From: Paenibacillus dendrobii
Lineage (GTDB): Bacteria > Bacillota > Bacilli > Paenibacillales > Paenibacillaceae
Direction: 5' to 3'
Assembly: GCF_009807035.1 (NCBI RefSeq)
Contig: NZ_WUBI01000002.1
Span: forward strand, 372,001 to 436,000
DNA length: 64,000 bases
Every line of letters begins with the position of its first letter. Position 1 is the first letter of the stretch. The notes below the pieces were generated by a model that worked only from the letters and a program-made list of their open reading frames with translations, was not told the origin of the DNA and searched no databases. This document shows positions 48,168 to 57,416 of the stretch, in pieces. The translations under genes and the position numbers were made by a program.

Positions 48168-49535
48168 TTATACGATTAGAGCCATATTCGGCTCTTCGAT
48201 GTGCTGAACCGAATGCCCGATTTTGTAAATATGCGGCTCGTTAAATTCTTTGAATGCGTTGCGTGTATCGAGGATCGGTACGCCCATGGACGCGATTTCG
48301 CCATAATCCAGCCCGCTGTGGTTGGTGGTCAGAACGATGCAGTCATAGGTCTTGAACTTCGCAAGATCATAATCCACACTGTAGACCGTCTCCCCGTTCT
48401 TGTCCCGGAAGCTCACGGCATGCGGATCATAATACTCCACGTTCGCACCGTTCTCTTTGTAGAGCTCGTACACCTCAAGCGCCGGAGATTCGCGAAGATC
48501 GCTGATATCCGGTTTGTAGGCCATGCCAAGTACCAGAATGTTCGATTTTTTGATCGACTTCGCGTATTCGTTCAGAATAGTGGACGTTTTGTTGATCACG
48601 TAATATGGCATATTGTCATTCGTCGACTGCGCAAGCTCGATAAATTTGCTGTAGAAACGGAAGCCTTTGGCCTTCCATGACAGATACATCGGATCCAGCG
48701 GAATGCAGTGCCCGCCAATGCCCGGACCCGGATAGAACGGCATGAAGCCGAAAGGCTTCGTTCCTGCCGCATCAATAACCTCCCAGATATCAATGCCCAT
48801 GCGGTCGCACATCATGGCCATTTCGTTAATGAAGGCGATGTTGACGCTGCGGAACGTATTTTCAAGCAGCTTGGACATTTCAGCTACTTTCGGCGAAGTG
48901 ACAGGCACGACCTGTTCCACGTATTTCGAATAGAGGGCGGTGCCGAGTGTCAGGCAGGCTTCGGTTGTTCCCCCGATAACCTTCGGGGTATTGAATGTAT
49001 TAAAGCGTGTATTGGACGGATCAACGCGTTCAGGCGAGAAGCACAGGAAGAAATCCTCACCTACCCGATAGCCAAGAGCTTCGATTTTGTCCTGAATCAA
49101 CTCTTCAGTTGTTCCCGGGTACGTGGTGCTCTCGAGCGTAATAAGGAGGCCCTTTTTCATGTGAAGCTTGATCTGATCGACCACACTGGTAATGTAAGAT
49201 GTATCCGGATCCTGATTTTCGCTGAGCGGTGTCGGTACGCAGATGCTGAGCGCGTCGATCACGGTGATCATGCTATAGTCCGTCGTCGGCTTGAAGCGGC
49301 CGCTGGCCACGCATGCTTTTAGCTCTTCAGAAGAGATATCGGTGATGTAGGAATCGCCATGATAAATCTGCTCGATTTTAGACGGATCCACATCGATGCC
49401 GATGACCGTGAAGCCCTGCTTGACCATTTCGACAGCCAGCGGAAGTCCGACATATCCTAAACCTACAACACCCAATACAGCTTTTTTATCCTCAATTGCA
49501 TTCAACAGTTGCTCATATTCCTGATTCACTAGCAT
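48168..49535 (-). CDS. Nucleotide-sugar 6-dehydrogenase (UDP-glucose / UDP-GlcNAc type)
   Basis: This enzyme oxidises a UDP-hexose at C6 to the uronic acid in two NAD-dependent steps. The 455 residues contain the Rossmann start VVGLGYVGLPLAVEM, ESTTYPGTTEEL, SPERVDPSN, SKLLENTFRSVNIAFINEMA and the catalytic Cys in GPGIGGHCIPLDP, then LGMAYKPDISDLRESPALEV. The GHCIPLDP form is closer to WbpA-type UDP-N-acetylhexosamine dehydrogenases than to plain UDP-glucose enzymes, but I cannot separate them here. It supplies an acidic sugar precursor for the glycosyltransferase of this operon. It overlaps nothing and is 15 bp from the last gene. Confidence 0.9.
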   Translation of the reverse strand: MLVNQEYEQLLNAIEDKKAVLGVVGLGYVGLPLAVEMVKQGFTVIGIDVDPSKIEQIYHGDSYITDISSEELKACVASGRFKPTTDYSMITVIDALSICVPTPLSENQDPDTSYITSVVDQIKLHMKKGLLITLESTTYPGTTEELIQDKIEALGYRVGEDFFLCFSPERVDPSNTRFNTFNTPKVIGGTTEACLTLGTALYSKYVEQVVPVTSPKVAEMSKLLENTFRSVNIAFINEMAMMCDRMGIDIWEVIDAAGTKPFGFMPFYPGPGIGGHCIPLDPMYLSWKAKGFRFYSKFIELAQSTNDNMPYYVINKTSTILNEYAKSIKKSNILVLGMAYKPDISDLRESPALEVYELYKENGANVEYYDPHAVSFRDKNGETVYSVDYDLAKFKTYDCIVLTTNHSGLDYGEIASMGVPILDTRNAFKEFNEPHIYKIGHSVQHIEEPNMALIV

Positions 49536-49583
49536 TCAACCTCCGTATGATGTATTTGTTATGCGTTTGAAGCGGATGATCTT

Positions 49584-50390
49584 TTAGTGAAAACACCGGT
49601 GTATTCGTGCATCCAGCTCTACCGGAGAAAAAGGTTTCGTTACATAATCGTCAACCCCGTTTTGGAAACATTGGCTGATCGTGCGTTCCACCCGCTGCTC
49701 CGTAAGGACGACGATTTTCGGCGTATTCTCCACCGGCAGCTGCTGAATCTGGTGAATGAAGGGCAGCCCGTCAATGCCGTACAGATTCAGTTCGGTCAGC
49801 ACGAGATCCGGCTCCCATTTCTCAATCAATTCCAGGGCCGACGTCCCATCAAGCGCCTCCAGCGTCTCGAAGCCCTGCATTTTGAGGCGAATGGTCAGAA
49901 ACTCACGGACGGTATCGTCATTATCGACGATCAGAATCCGTCCTGGCTCCTGATTGGCTTCCTCTCTGGTGAAAATATGAATATCGGGCGACGCGCTGAG
50001 CCTCGTGGACTCGGCCATCTGCTTCAGGACTCCCGGCGTCGGATCGACTTGTCCCGGAAATACGGTCAGCGTAATCCTTGGATCAACATTCTCCATCGTT
50101 TCCAGCAAATGCTGCTTCAGCAGCAATGCCTGATAATGGGTCGCATCCAGTGTGAATCCCGGTAGAAGAACGGCCAATGTCTGCGTGGAGCTGTCCTTCA
50201 GCACCTCAAATTCCATCCCGGATTCTTGCTGTAAAAAGTCTCGCACCCGGCTCTCCAGCTGTGGAGGGTTACCGCTGCAATATAAAAACATGATTCCGCA
50301 AAGCTCCCGTGAGGTTTCCTTGAAGCGTTCTCCCAGATTGTGATACACGTCGGTGCTCTGTTCACGCTGCAAAGTTACGGACTCCGGCAT
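49584..50390 (-). CDS. Two-domain protein with degenerate receiver (Asp to Glu)
   Basis: This 268-residue protein has an N-terminal about 130-residue domain I do not recognise; its length and LAVLLPGFT/LTVFPG strands weakly suggest a worn GGDEF-like fold. A C-terminal receiver domain (about 150-268) carries ILIVDNDDTVREFL with the acidic pair and DYVTKPFSP with the conserved Lys. The phospho-acceptor position in DLVLTELNLYGIDG holds Glu instead of Asp. Glu can mimic the phosphorylated state, so this may be a constitutive or ligand-free regulator. Start ATG 50390 follows GGTGG. Within the polysaccharide operon it may control the synthase post-translationally. Confidence 0.7.
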   Translation of the reverse strand: MPESVTLQREQSTDVYHNLGERFKETSRELCGIMFLYCSGNPPQLESRVRDFLQQESGMEFEVLKDSSTQTLAVLLPGFTLDATHYQALLLKQHLLETMENVDPRITLTVFPGQVDPTPGVLKQMAESTRLSASPDIHIFTREEANQEPGRILIVDNDDTVREFLTIRLKMQGFETLEALDGTSALELIEKWEPDLVLTELNLYGIDGLPFIHQIQQLPVENTPKIVVLTEQRVERTISQCFQNGVDDYVTKPFSPVELDARIHRCFH

Positions 50391-50448
50391 TATCAATTCC
50401 CACCTTTCAAAGAATAATAGAGTATTTGATTCAACGAATCACGCCGAG

Positions 50449-51837
50449 TTAGGCAGCCTCGCTTTCTTCCTTCCAGCTTTGTCTTGTCATCGCACCCCAG
50501 GAATTATTTTTCCGCAGGTACTGAATATGGCCCTGTATGCGCCACAGAACGCCAAGCTGATGGTAACCGACGAATTTGAGCGCTGAGAAGAGAAGCATTT
50601 TCCACAGATCGGACAGTTTCTTGAACCTGCGGAAGGCGATCTCCTCGAGAATAATGGCGCCCACACTCAGCAGATAACCGCTCAGGAAGTTCAGAAGAAA
50701 GAACGTAAGCAGTATGCGCCAATGCGTCATATCCAAAAGCGTATATCCCATCAGAGCCAACAGGCCCGTGATTCTAAAATAAGGATTCAGTGTTTCAAAC
50801 AAAACGTTGTAAGGCATCGTGATCATGCCCATGACCTTGTACTTCGGATTGAACAGCATCCCGCGGTTCTCGATCATGTTCTTGAGATTTCCGCGGCCCC
50901 AACGCATCCGTTGGTTGGAAATGATCTTGTACGAATCCGGCGCCTGCGTCCAGCAGACCGCCTCGGGGCAAAAGGCCACTCTGTAAGGCAGCTTGTGGCT
51001 GAGCATGTACCGGTGGAGCTTGATAATAATGTTCATGTCCTCACCGGGATATCCTCCGCGATAGCCGCCGACGGCAATTACATAGTCTTTGCGGAACAAT
51101 CCGAAGGCTCCGGATACGATAACCAGGCCATTCATATGGCTCCAGCCGATCCGTCCACCCAGAAATGCTTTCAGATACTCAATAGACTGGAACATCGGCC
51201 ATATCTTCCGTGGCAGCGACACCTTTTGGACGGCACCGTTCTCGATCAGACAACCGTTCGCGATGCGGACGTCGCCGCCAATGGCTACCATTTCCTCCGG
51301 GTTCTCCATATACATGCGCGCCATCCGGATCAGGGCATCCTTCTCCAGAAGCGAATCCGCATCAATGGAAGAAATCAGCGGATAATGCGAAAAGTTGATT
51401 CCGGCGTTGAGCGAATCCGCTTTGCCTCCGTTTTCTTTATCTATAATAAACAGCTGTGGATAATCGGGATTGTGGTAAATGCCTCTCATGTTTTGCGTGT
51501 CGATGGTCCCCCTGATTTCGGGATTGGACATCTTTTTGAGTCCGAATTCCGAGATCAGGACAGACAGCGTCTTGTCGCTCGACCCGTCATTGATGACAAT
51601 AACCTCGTAGGTCGGATAATTCAGCGTCATCAGGCAGTACACGTTCTCGATGATCGTAAGCTCTTCATTATAGGCCGGAACCAGCAGAGAGACCGATGGC
51701 ACCAGCTCGGAGCCGGAAAGCGTATTATAGCTCGAATACTTGGATCTTCTGAAAATGGTTAAGATGTTACGGTACGATAACCCCATAATCGCAAAATACA
51801 AAATATTAACGATCATGACATAATAAATGGTTACCAT
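50449..51837 (-). CDS. Processive glycosyltransferase family 2 (membrane polysaccharide synthase)
   Basis: This 462-residue membrane enzyme polymerises a sugar nucleotide and probably exports the chain. One N-terminal helix precedes a GT2 domain with VSLLVPAYNEELTI, INDGSSDKT, the metal motif in SSIDADSLLE, the catalytic GED in GGYPGEDMNI, and QRMRWGRG, the Q-x2-RW acceptor motif of cellulose/hyaluronan/PNAG-type synthases. Three or four C-terminal helices (about 330-440) could form the channel. The polymer cannot be named from sequence; the neighbouring nucleotide-sugar dehydrogenase points to an acidic sugar. It lies 22 bp after the HEAT-repeat gene. Confidence 0.88.
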   Translation of the reverse strand: MVTIYYVMIVNILYFAIMGLSYRNILTIFRRSKYSSYNTLSGSELVPSVSLLVPAYNEELTIIENVYCLMTLNYPTYEVIVINDGSSDKTLSVLISEFGLKKMSNPEIRGTIDTQNMRGIYHNPDYPQLFIIDKENGGKADSLNAGINFSHYPLISSIDADSLLEKDALIRMARMYMENPEEMVAIGGDVRIANGCLIENGAVQKVSLPRKIWPMFQSIEYLKAFLGGRIGWSHMNGLVIVSGAFGLFRKDYVIAVGGYRGGYPGEDMNIIIKLHRYMLSHKLPYRVAFCPEAVCWTQAPDSYKIISNQRMRWGRGNLKNMIENRGMLFNPKYKVMGMITMPYNVLFETLNPYFRITGLLALMGYTLLDMTHWRILLTFFLLNFLSGYLLSVGAIILEEIAFRRFKKLSDLWKMLLFSALKFVGYHQLGVLWRIQGHIQYLRKNNSWGAMTRQSWKEESEAA

Positions 51838-51859
51838 GCCGTATACGAGTAAAGTTTCT

Positions 51860-53059
51860 CTAAGCAGTGTAATCCCCTCCTACCGCGGCTACGCCCGTCA
51901 TGCGTTTGACCGGCTTCCGCTTCACTCCGAAATAACGGTCGTGAATCAGGCGCTTCTTGTTGTAGGCTACCATCTGCTCGATTGCGCTGTGCTCCTGCTC
52001 TAACTCCATCACAAGCTCAATACGCTGCAGCGCAGCCTCACGCTGAATGCCTGCTCCGCTGAGCGCGGCCTGGCACAGTGCTTCAAATCCGGCTTCGCCC
52101 AGCGCTGCCAGACTTTCAGCGCTGTTGTACCGCACCTTCCAGTTGGCATCTTGCAAGGCTTTGACCAGCAGCGGAATGCTTCCCGCAGCATGCAGCGGAC
52201 CAAGGGCCTTGGCTGCCGCCGCCCGAACTTCCCAATTGCGGTCGCTCATCAAATGGACTATCGTCTCATCCTTGAGCGCAGGGTTCGAGCTGAGATACAG
52301 CTTGACCGCTTCGGCACGAACATCCTTCTCCTCCGAGCCGACCAGTCTGCCGAGAACCGGCATGACTTCGGGAACGGCCTGTCCCCACATCGCCACCAAG
52401 CCGACCTTGACGAGCGCCGGGTCCGGATCGTCCAGCAGCTTCAAGAGAAGACCGCTCGCATCCATTCCCGACTCCAGCATTATATCTGCGGCCAAATGAT
52501 GAATCGGCTTACCGTGGGACAGCAGTATCCGCAACATTTCAAGCACATCCTCGGATTTTTGGGCACTCTTGGCAATAGAACGCGCGATAATGATGGACAA
52601 CGAGTTATATTTGCCCTTTTGAAGCATCTGCAGCAGTGCAGGCACCGCTTCTTCGGCACGCATGCCTCCGAGACGATAAGCCGCATCCAGTCTGCGGCCG
52701 AAACTTACGCTGCTGAGCGCCTTCAGATCAGCCTCCACAAAACCGGCATCCCTGCACAGCTGGATCAGCCTTGCGCGGTAATCTCCCTTGAACTGCTCAA
52801 TCCATTCCATGTACTTCTCCTGGATCACCTTACGTTCAAGCGGCTTCAGCTTGCCTGGCGGTAACCTCAGTGCACCTTCTTCCTCAAGATGAGCCTGGAT
52901 ATACTTGAAGTAATCATGATGCTTCTGCTCATACATTTCTCTGCGGTGCTGTTCTTTGTTATGCGATACTTTCATCTGGAGCAGAAGGATAATTCCGAGG
53001 CCAATCAGCCCAAGGCATATATAAATAAAGATATACGCGACGATTAAATGCGAGAACAT
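51860..53059 (-). CDS. Membrane-anchored HEAT-repeat protein
   Basis: This 399-residue protein has one N-terminal membrane helix (about 5-28, VAYIFIYICLGLIGLGIILLL), a charged coiled segment, and from about 110 a series of HEAT-like helical repeats. Examples are RLDAAYRLGGMRAEEAVPALLQML, ALVKVGLVAMWGQAVPEVMPVL, NWEVRAAAAKALGPLHAAGSIPLLVKAL and NWKVRYNSAESLAALGEAG. Such alpha-solenoids bind other proteins. Encoded directly before the GT2 synthase, it is best read as a scaffold or regulator of the synthase on the cytoplasmic side. Start ATG 53059 follows AAGGAGG; the frame opens earlier at 53092 without a site. Confidence 0.78.
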   Translation of the reverse strand: MFSHLIVAYIFIYICLGLIGLGIILLLQMKVSHNKEQHRREMYEQKHHDYFKYIQAHLEEEGALRLPPGKLKPLERKVIQEKYMEWIEQFKGDYRARLIQLCRDAGFVEADLKALSSVSFGRRLDAAYRLGGMRAEEAVPALLQMLQKGKYNSLSIIIARSIAKSAQKSEDVLEMLRILLSHGKPIHHLAADIMLESGMDASGLLLKLLDDPDPALVKVGLVAMWGQAVPEVMPVLGRLVGSEEKDVRAEAVKLYLSSNPALKDETIVHLMSDRNWEVRAAAAKALGPLHAAGSIPLLVKALQDANWKVRYNSAESLAALGEAGFEALCQAALSGAGIQREAALQRIELVMELEQEHSAIEQMVAYNKKRLIHDRYFGVKRKPVKRMTGVAAVGGDYTA

Positions 53060-53263
53060 CGCTGCAGTTTCCTCCTTTCGGGATTTCGGCATCCGTCCGA
53101 TTTTTATCGCTCTATGGACTTCTGCCCGATCCTTCGAATGTTTTCTTCCTATCCGGTTTGTTTTGTCAGACGTATATTTATAAGCTTTCGACGAAACGAG
53201 TCATGCATCCATCGCAAGGGAACATTCCCGCTAGACTTTGGGTTATCTTCCGTGAAGTCTGCA

Positions 53264-55495
53264 TTATTTAGAGGCTCGCTCGTCCGAAAGCTGGCTGTAC
53301 ACATCCTTCATCGAGTAATAGCTTTGTTTCAGCTGTTCGCTGTATTGAACCGTTTCCCACGGCTGCCAGCTGTAAGGAACAATATCGTTGATGTCAAAGG
53401 TATTAGCCGTTCCTCCAGGCCAGCTTACCCGGGTGCCATTCTGCTCAACCAGCCATGGAATCAACCGGATGCCATCCGTCTTGACCGTGCTGAATGCGCG
53501 TCTTTCCTTCAGCGGACTGTAATCGATAACCTGAAGAGAACTCGGATCGGAAAAGCCCAGAAGCATCCACGGAATGCGCATCTCTATCACATTACCGCTG
53601 TACTGCCAAGAAGTTAGAGAGTCGAACTGGGCCTTGCTGCGGTCCGTCGTCCCCCTTTTCAAAGTTCCTATCGTCTTGTCAATAAACGGATGCGCAAAGC
53701 GCGTATCCGGCGGATTCATCTGCAGGCTGATGGCCAGCTTCCAAGGATGGAACGGAGTCTCTTGTTCCTTTGTCGTCTCGGGCAGCATCCAGTAGCCTTC
53801 CTTACCGTAGAGTCTCGCATGAAAATCATAGTCGGACGCGATCTCTACTTGCGATTCCTTGTCTTTGCCGATTTCAATCAGCGCTTCCGGAGCTCCACCC
53901 TCCAGCTTTTTGCCGGGAAGCTGCGCAGCGGAAGGTTCGTTGCCGCCAGCGATCGTATCGGCGCCGATATACAGTTTGGAGGTCTTGGGATCAAAGTCCT
54001 TGTCCAGCCGGATTCCCAGGTAGAGGTAACCTTCGTCATGCGTAATTCTCATATCCTGGATGCCAGGAACCTTTCCCTGCCAGTGCTTGACTTCATTCTG
54101 CGCCAAGCCGTCCCAATCGTTCAGCTTGCCGTCGATCGTAATCTGCTTTTCTTTGCCTGGCAGCATACCAAGCACGCCAAACATCTTTTCGTTGGTCAAT
54201 ACATTAATCCAATAGGCCCGGCGGTCGGCAGGAATTTCAAACGGCATGGTGTTCCATGTCTTCTTAAACCATTCATCCTGCCACATGAACAAGATGGCTC
54301 CCGCATAACCTTCGTCGTATATATCCTGGGTAAGCGAAGCATCGATTTTTCCCTGCTCCTGCTCGTTATGCCCGCCCTGGTCCCGGCCTCCGGCCCCAAA
54401 GTGGGACACCCCTACCGATGAAGGCACTCCGTACTCGGTCACCATAATCGGCATATCCTTGAACTTGGCCTTCAGCTGATGCAGGTAGGCTTTATAGGTG
54501 TTGAAATCGCCCTGCTTGTCCTTGATCGTCTGCAGCGTAGAATCTGTCCGGAAGAAGTCCGGATAATACGGGTAGACATGGTATGCGGCAAAATATCCGC
54601 CTTTCCAGCCCGTCGGCTGGACATGCCTCGCATCCACACTCACCATATCTTCTTCAAACAGCGGTTCTCCGGGATGACTGAGCACATCGGTCGTCACCCA
54701 ATTGGTGAATGTTACCGGATGCTCCCATCCATACTGCTTCTCCTGCTGGGCCGTGTAGTCTAAGAGTCCTGCGAGCCAGCTTTCGAAAGGAGAAGCATCC
54801 GGGGTGCCCGAGAAGTATGCGCCCTTGTATACCGGAACACTGCTGTGCTTCTTATTGGTGTTTTTGACCATTTCCGGGTCCCATTCGGTTCCGACATGCC
54901 AGGCCATCAAGTATTTACCGGCGTTCGCCGTGTATTCCCCGCTCGATGCCCCCTGCTTCGGAGGCACGGTAACATCGCCGTATACAGCGGCTACCGCCTT
55001 CTGAATTTCTGCTCTAAACTGCTTGCTGATATCTTCCACATAAGCATCCTGCTGCTCAATCAGCTCTTCCTCCGGGGACCATATACCCTGCATAAAATAC
55101 AACGGATCGTCGCCTTTACCCTTGTTGTATTTCACAAGCGCCGAATAAAATACCGGCTGATGCACCGTGTACACACGGATAACGTTAGCCCCCATTTCAT
55201 CGATTTGCTTGAACCAGCGCAGATAATCCTCTTCGGTGGCCGGAAGCTCACCCGGAAAATGACCAGGTACCGTTGCACCCAGGTTTACACCCTTCACAAA
55301 CACTTCCTTCCAGTTTCCGTCCTTGTCATATCGCATAAAACGGTCGCCCTGGGTTTTAAATGTGAACCGGGTACCATCTTGATCCTTGTATGCCGTCACC
55401 GGAGAATGGTTGACCGTAAAACCTGCAACAATTCCTCCGGCAATGAGAACGGCGGCTGCAGTGATCCAGATGATTAATGTTCTACGTTTGATCAT
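53264..55495 (-). CDS. Membrane-anchored glycoside-hydrolase-like protein of the polysaccharide operon
   Basis: This 743-residue protein has an N-terminal anchor (about 7-30). A TIM-barrel region (about 40-430) resembles GH2/GH5-type enzymes: FVKGVNLGATVPGHFPGELP, VIRVYTVHQP, WHVGTEWDPEM with a Glu after a strand, MVTEYGVPSS with a second Glu, and LFMWQDEWF. The Glu in GTEWD and MVTEYG are the best acid/base and nucleophile candidates. The C-terminal half contains a CBM9-like beta-sandwich (ITIDGKLNDWDGL... YLYLGIRLD). It heads the operon, 204 bp before the HEAT-repeat gene. It probably cuts or edits the exported polymer; its true family should be tested. Confidence 0.7.
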   Translation of the reverse strand: MIKRRTLIIWITAAAVLIAGGIVAGFTVNHSPVTAYKDQDGTRFTFKTQGDRFMRYDKDGNWKEVFVKGVNLGATVPGHFPGELPATEEDYLRWFKQIDEMGANVIRVYTVHQPVFYSALVKYNKGKGDDPLYFMQGIWSPEEELIEQQDAYVEDISKQFRAEIQKAVAAVYGDVTVPPKQGASSGEYTANAGKYLMAWHVGTEWDPEMVKNTNKKHSSVPVYKGAYFSGTPDASPFESWLAGLLDYTAQQEKQYGWEHPVTFTNWVTTDVLSHPGEPLFEEDMVSVDARHVQPTGWKGGYFAAYHVYPYYPDFFRTDSTLQTIKDKQGDFNTYKAYLHQLKAKFKDMPIMVTEYGVPSSVGVSHFGAGGRDQGGHNEQEQGKIDASLTQDIYDEGYAGAILFMWQDEWFKKTWNTMPFEIPADRRAYWINVLTNEKMFGVLGMLPGKEKQITIDGKLNDWDGLAQNEVKHWQGKVPGIQDMRITHDEGYLYLGIRLDKDFDPKTSKLYIGADTIAGGNEPSAAQLPGKKLEGGAPEALIEIGKDKESQVEIASDYDFHARLYGKEGYWMLPETTKEQETPFHPWKLAISLQMNPPDTRFAHPFIDKTIGTLKRGTTDRSKAQFDSLTSWQYSGNVIEMRIPWMLLGFSDPSSLQVIDYSPLKERRAFSTVKTDGIRLIPWLVEQNGTRVSWPGGTANTFDINDIVPYSWQPWETVQYSEQLKQSYYSMKDVYSQLSDERASK

Positions 55496-55656
55496 CGCCT
55501 GAAAGTTCTCACCTCTGGTTTGGCTTGGCCTTGCCTTGGCCCGGCACTCTCGATTTTTGTCATAACTTAATTTTTAACGAAGATTACCAATCTGTAAACT
55601 AGGCTGCTGGAAGGAATTTTCAGAACCTGGCGACCTATCCCGATCCTTCCAACAAC

Positions 55657-55735
55657 CAAAAAACGGCAGCTGCCTTTTCTTCGGCACTGACGTCTGCATG
55701 AGTAGTGAAGCAGCTGTAACTTTCCTTGGCCGAAG
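55657..55735 (-). promoter_or_regulatory. Candidate pseudoknot attenuator upstream of the polysaccharide operon
   Basis: On the minus strand CTTCGGC (55735-55729) can pair with GCCGAAG (55685-55679), and CAGCTGC (55716-55710) with GCAGCTG (55673-55667). The two helices interleave, as in an H-type pseudoknot or two competing hairpins. A T6 run follows (55663-55657). This could be a transcription attenuator 162 nt before the first gene of the operon. I did not recognise a known riboswitch class. Confidence 0.4.
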
Positions 55736-55903
55736 CGACAACTGGTTATGTATACGTCGAAAAATTGCTAAAGTTGTGGTCGTTTTAACATCTTTATCCA
55801 TAAAGATTACAAAATTGATACTATAGTCCGATAAAGCAGCAGCGATAAACCGCACCACTACAGCATTCTTAGAAAATCGCATGATTCTCAAAATAAGGAG
55901 AGA

Positions 55904-55927
55904 GTCCCGGCTGGGACTAACAGTCCC
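55904..55927. promoter_or_regulatory. Overlapping GTCCC/GGGAC dyads upstream of the polysaccharide operon
   Basis: GTCCC-GGCT-GGGACT-AAC-AGTCCC holds two mutually exclusive inverted repeats sharing the central GGGACT. The second, GGGACTAACAGTCCC, resembles the dyad at 20435-20448 apart from a 3-bp centre. It could be a regulator site or an RNA switch. The rest of the 676-bp gap 55496-56171 shows only the pseudoknot candidate and the SOS promoter. Confidence 0.4.
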
Positions 55928-56125
55928 AACTGTTTTTAAAATGGATATATATGGATACAATTGGTATGACTATCCGTTTATTTTTGTGTGATCTCCTAGC
56001 AGATTTCCGCTCCTTTATAACTAGGCACAATGGGGATCATTTATAAAAATCAAACGTCCGGTATGTACTTCTTGCAAATAATTCCGGTTGAAAATAGAAT
56101 ATTTCTCCGCTATTCTAATAAAATA

Positions 56126-56139
56126 AGAACATGTGTTCC
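56126..56139. promoter_or_regulatory. LexA (SOS) box of the Y-polymerase operon
   Basis: AGAACATGTGTTCC has GAAC-N4-GTTC with the RNRY centre of the Bacillus LexA consensus. It lies 33 bp before the ATG of the polymerase gene. Confidence 0.8.
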
Positions 56140-56171
56140 TGCTACTGTTTAAATGATAAGGAGCGAGTCCC

Positions 56172-57416
56172 ATGGCCAAGAGTAAAAAGCGTGTCATTAT
56201 GCTGGCTGACTGCCAGTCCTTTTACGCCAGTGTTGAGAAGGCCGCCCATCCCGAATATGAAGGCAAGCCTTTAGTCGTATCCGGAGATCCGGCCCGGCGT
56301 TCGGGAATCATCCTCGCCGCCTGCCCGCTTGCCAAGAAATACGGAGTGACGACCGCGGAGCGGCTCGGCGATGCGCTTCGCAAATGCCCACATCTCGTCG
56401 TCGTTCGCCCGCGCATGGCCGAATATATCCGCGTATCTCTGCATATTACGGATATTCTGCAGTCTTTCACGGATCTTGTGGAGCCCTACAGCATTGACGA
56501 GCAGCATCTGGATGTCACGGGCAGCCTCGCTTTGTTCGGCAATCCGGTTGAAATTGCCCGCCGAATTCAGCACCGCGTGTTGTATGAAACCGGCGTCTAT
56601 GTCCGGGTCGGCATTAGCGATTGCAAAGTGCTCAGCAAGATCGCCTGTGATATCTATGCCAAGAAGAACAAAGACGGCATCTATACGCTGGAGCGCGAAG
56701 AACTGGCAGAAACCTTATGGGAAAAGCCGGTTCATGAAATGTTCATGGTCGGCTCGAGGATGACCCGGCATCTGTACAAGATGGGCATCCACACCATCGG
56801 GGATTTGGCCCGAACCCCCCTGCCCCGCCTGACCGATCGCTGGGGCGTGAACGGCGAAGTGCTGTGGCGCATCGCCCGCGGGATAGATTCTTCTCCAGTT
56901 ACCCCTCATAGCCAGCTGCAGCAGCAGAAGGGTGTAGGCCATCAGATGACGCTGCCGCGTGATTATACGGACTGGAAAGAAATCCAGGCCGTACTGCTGG
57001 AACTGTGCGAACAGGTAGGCCGGCGCTGCCGGGAGAAAGGGCTAATGGGCTGCGTTGTCAGCGTTGGCTGCCAAGGGGCGGACTATGACCGTCCTACAGG
57101 CTTTTCCAGACAGATGAAGCTTGCCGATCCCACCAACATCACCGATGAAATTTATGGTGCAGCCTGCCTTCTGTTCCGCCGTCACTGGAACAACCTGCCG
57201 GTCCGCAGAGTCGGTGTCTCCTTATCCGACCTCAGTCCGGACTCCCTGGTACAGCTGACGCTGTTCGGAGACCGTGACCGGAAACGGGATCTCGAGCGGG
57301 CTACGGACGGCATCAAGCGCAAGTTTGGCGAAACCGCCATTCTCCGCGCCTCTTCGCTCCAGGATTCCGGGCAGGCGCAGGAACGCTCTCTTCGGATTGG
57401 AGGTCACTATAAATGA
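56172..57416 (+). CDS. uvrX: Y-family DNA polymerase, UvrX/YqjW type
   Basis: This error-prone translesion polymerase has 414 residues. The palm shows MLADCQSFYASVEKA (first catalytic Asp; DCQ replaces the DMN/DMD of DinB) and YSIDEQHLDVTG (catalytic Asp-Glu). Fingers have KPLVVSGDPARRSGIILAA, and the thumb and little-finger domains follow. The DCQSFYASVE and SIDEQ variants are typical of UvrX and YqjW. The LexA box upstream implies damage induction. It overlaps the YolD-like gene by 4 bp. A full set of catalytic acids is present, so it is probably active. GGAGCG lies before the ATG. Confidence 0.92.
   Translation: MAKSKKRVIMLADCQSFYASVEKAAHPEYEGKPLVVSGDPARRSGIILAACPLAKKYGVTTAERLGDALRKCPHLVVVRPRMAEYIRVSLHITDILQSFTDLVEPYSIDEQHLDVTGSLALFGNPVEIARRIQHRVLYETGVYVRVGISDCKVLSKIACDIYAKKNKDGIYTLEREELAETLWEKPVHEMFMVGSRMTRHLYKMGIHTIGDLARTPLPRLTDRWGVNGEVLWRIARGIDSSPVTPHSQLQQQKGVGHQMTLPRDYTDWKEIQAVLLELCEQVGRRCREKGLMGCVVSVGCQGADYDRPTGFSRQMKLADPTNITDEIYGAACLLFRRHWNNLPVRRVGVSLSDLSPDSLVQLTLFGDRDRKRDLERATDGIKRKFGETAILRASSLQDSGQAQERSLRIGGHYK

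Noticed and set aside
55574..55960. 128-codon frame on the minus strand before the polysaccharide operon
   Set aside because: There is no good ribosome site or family resemblance, and it covers the candidate dyads and attenuator; coding is unlikely.
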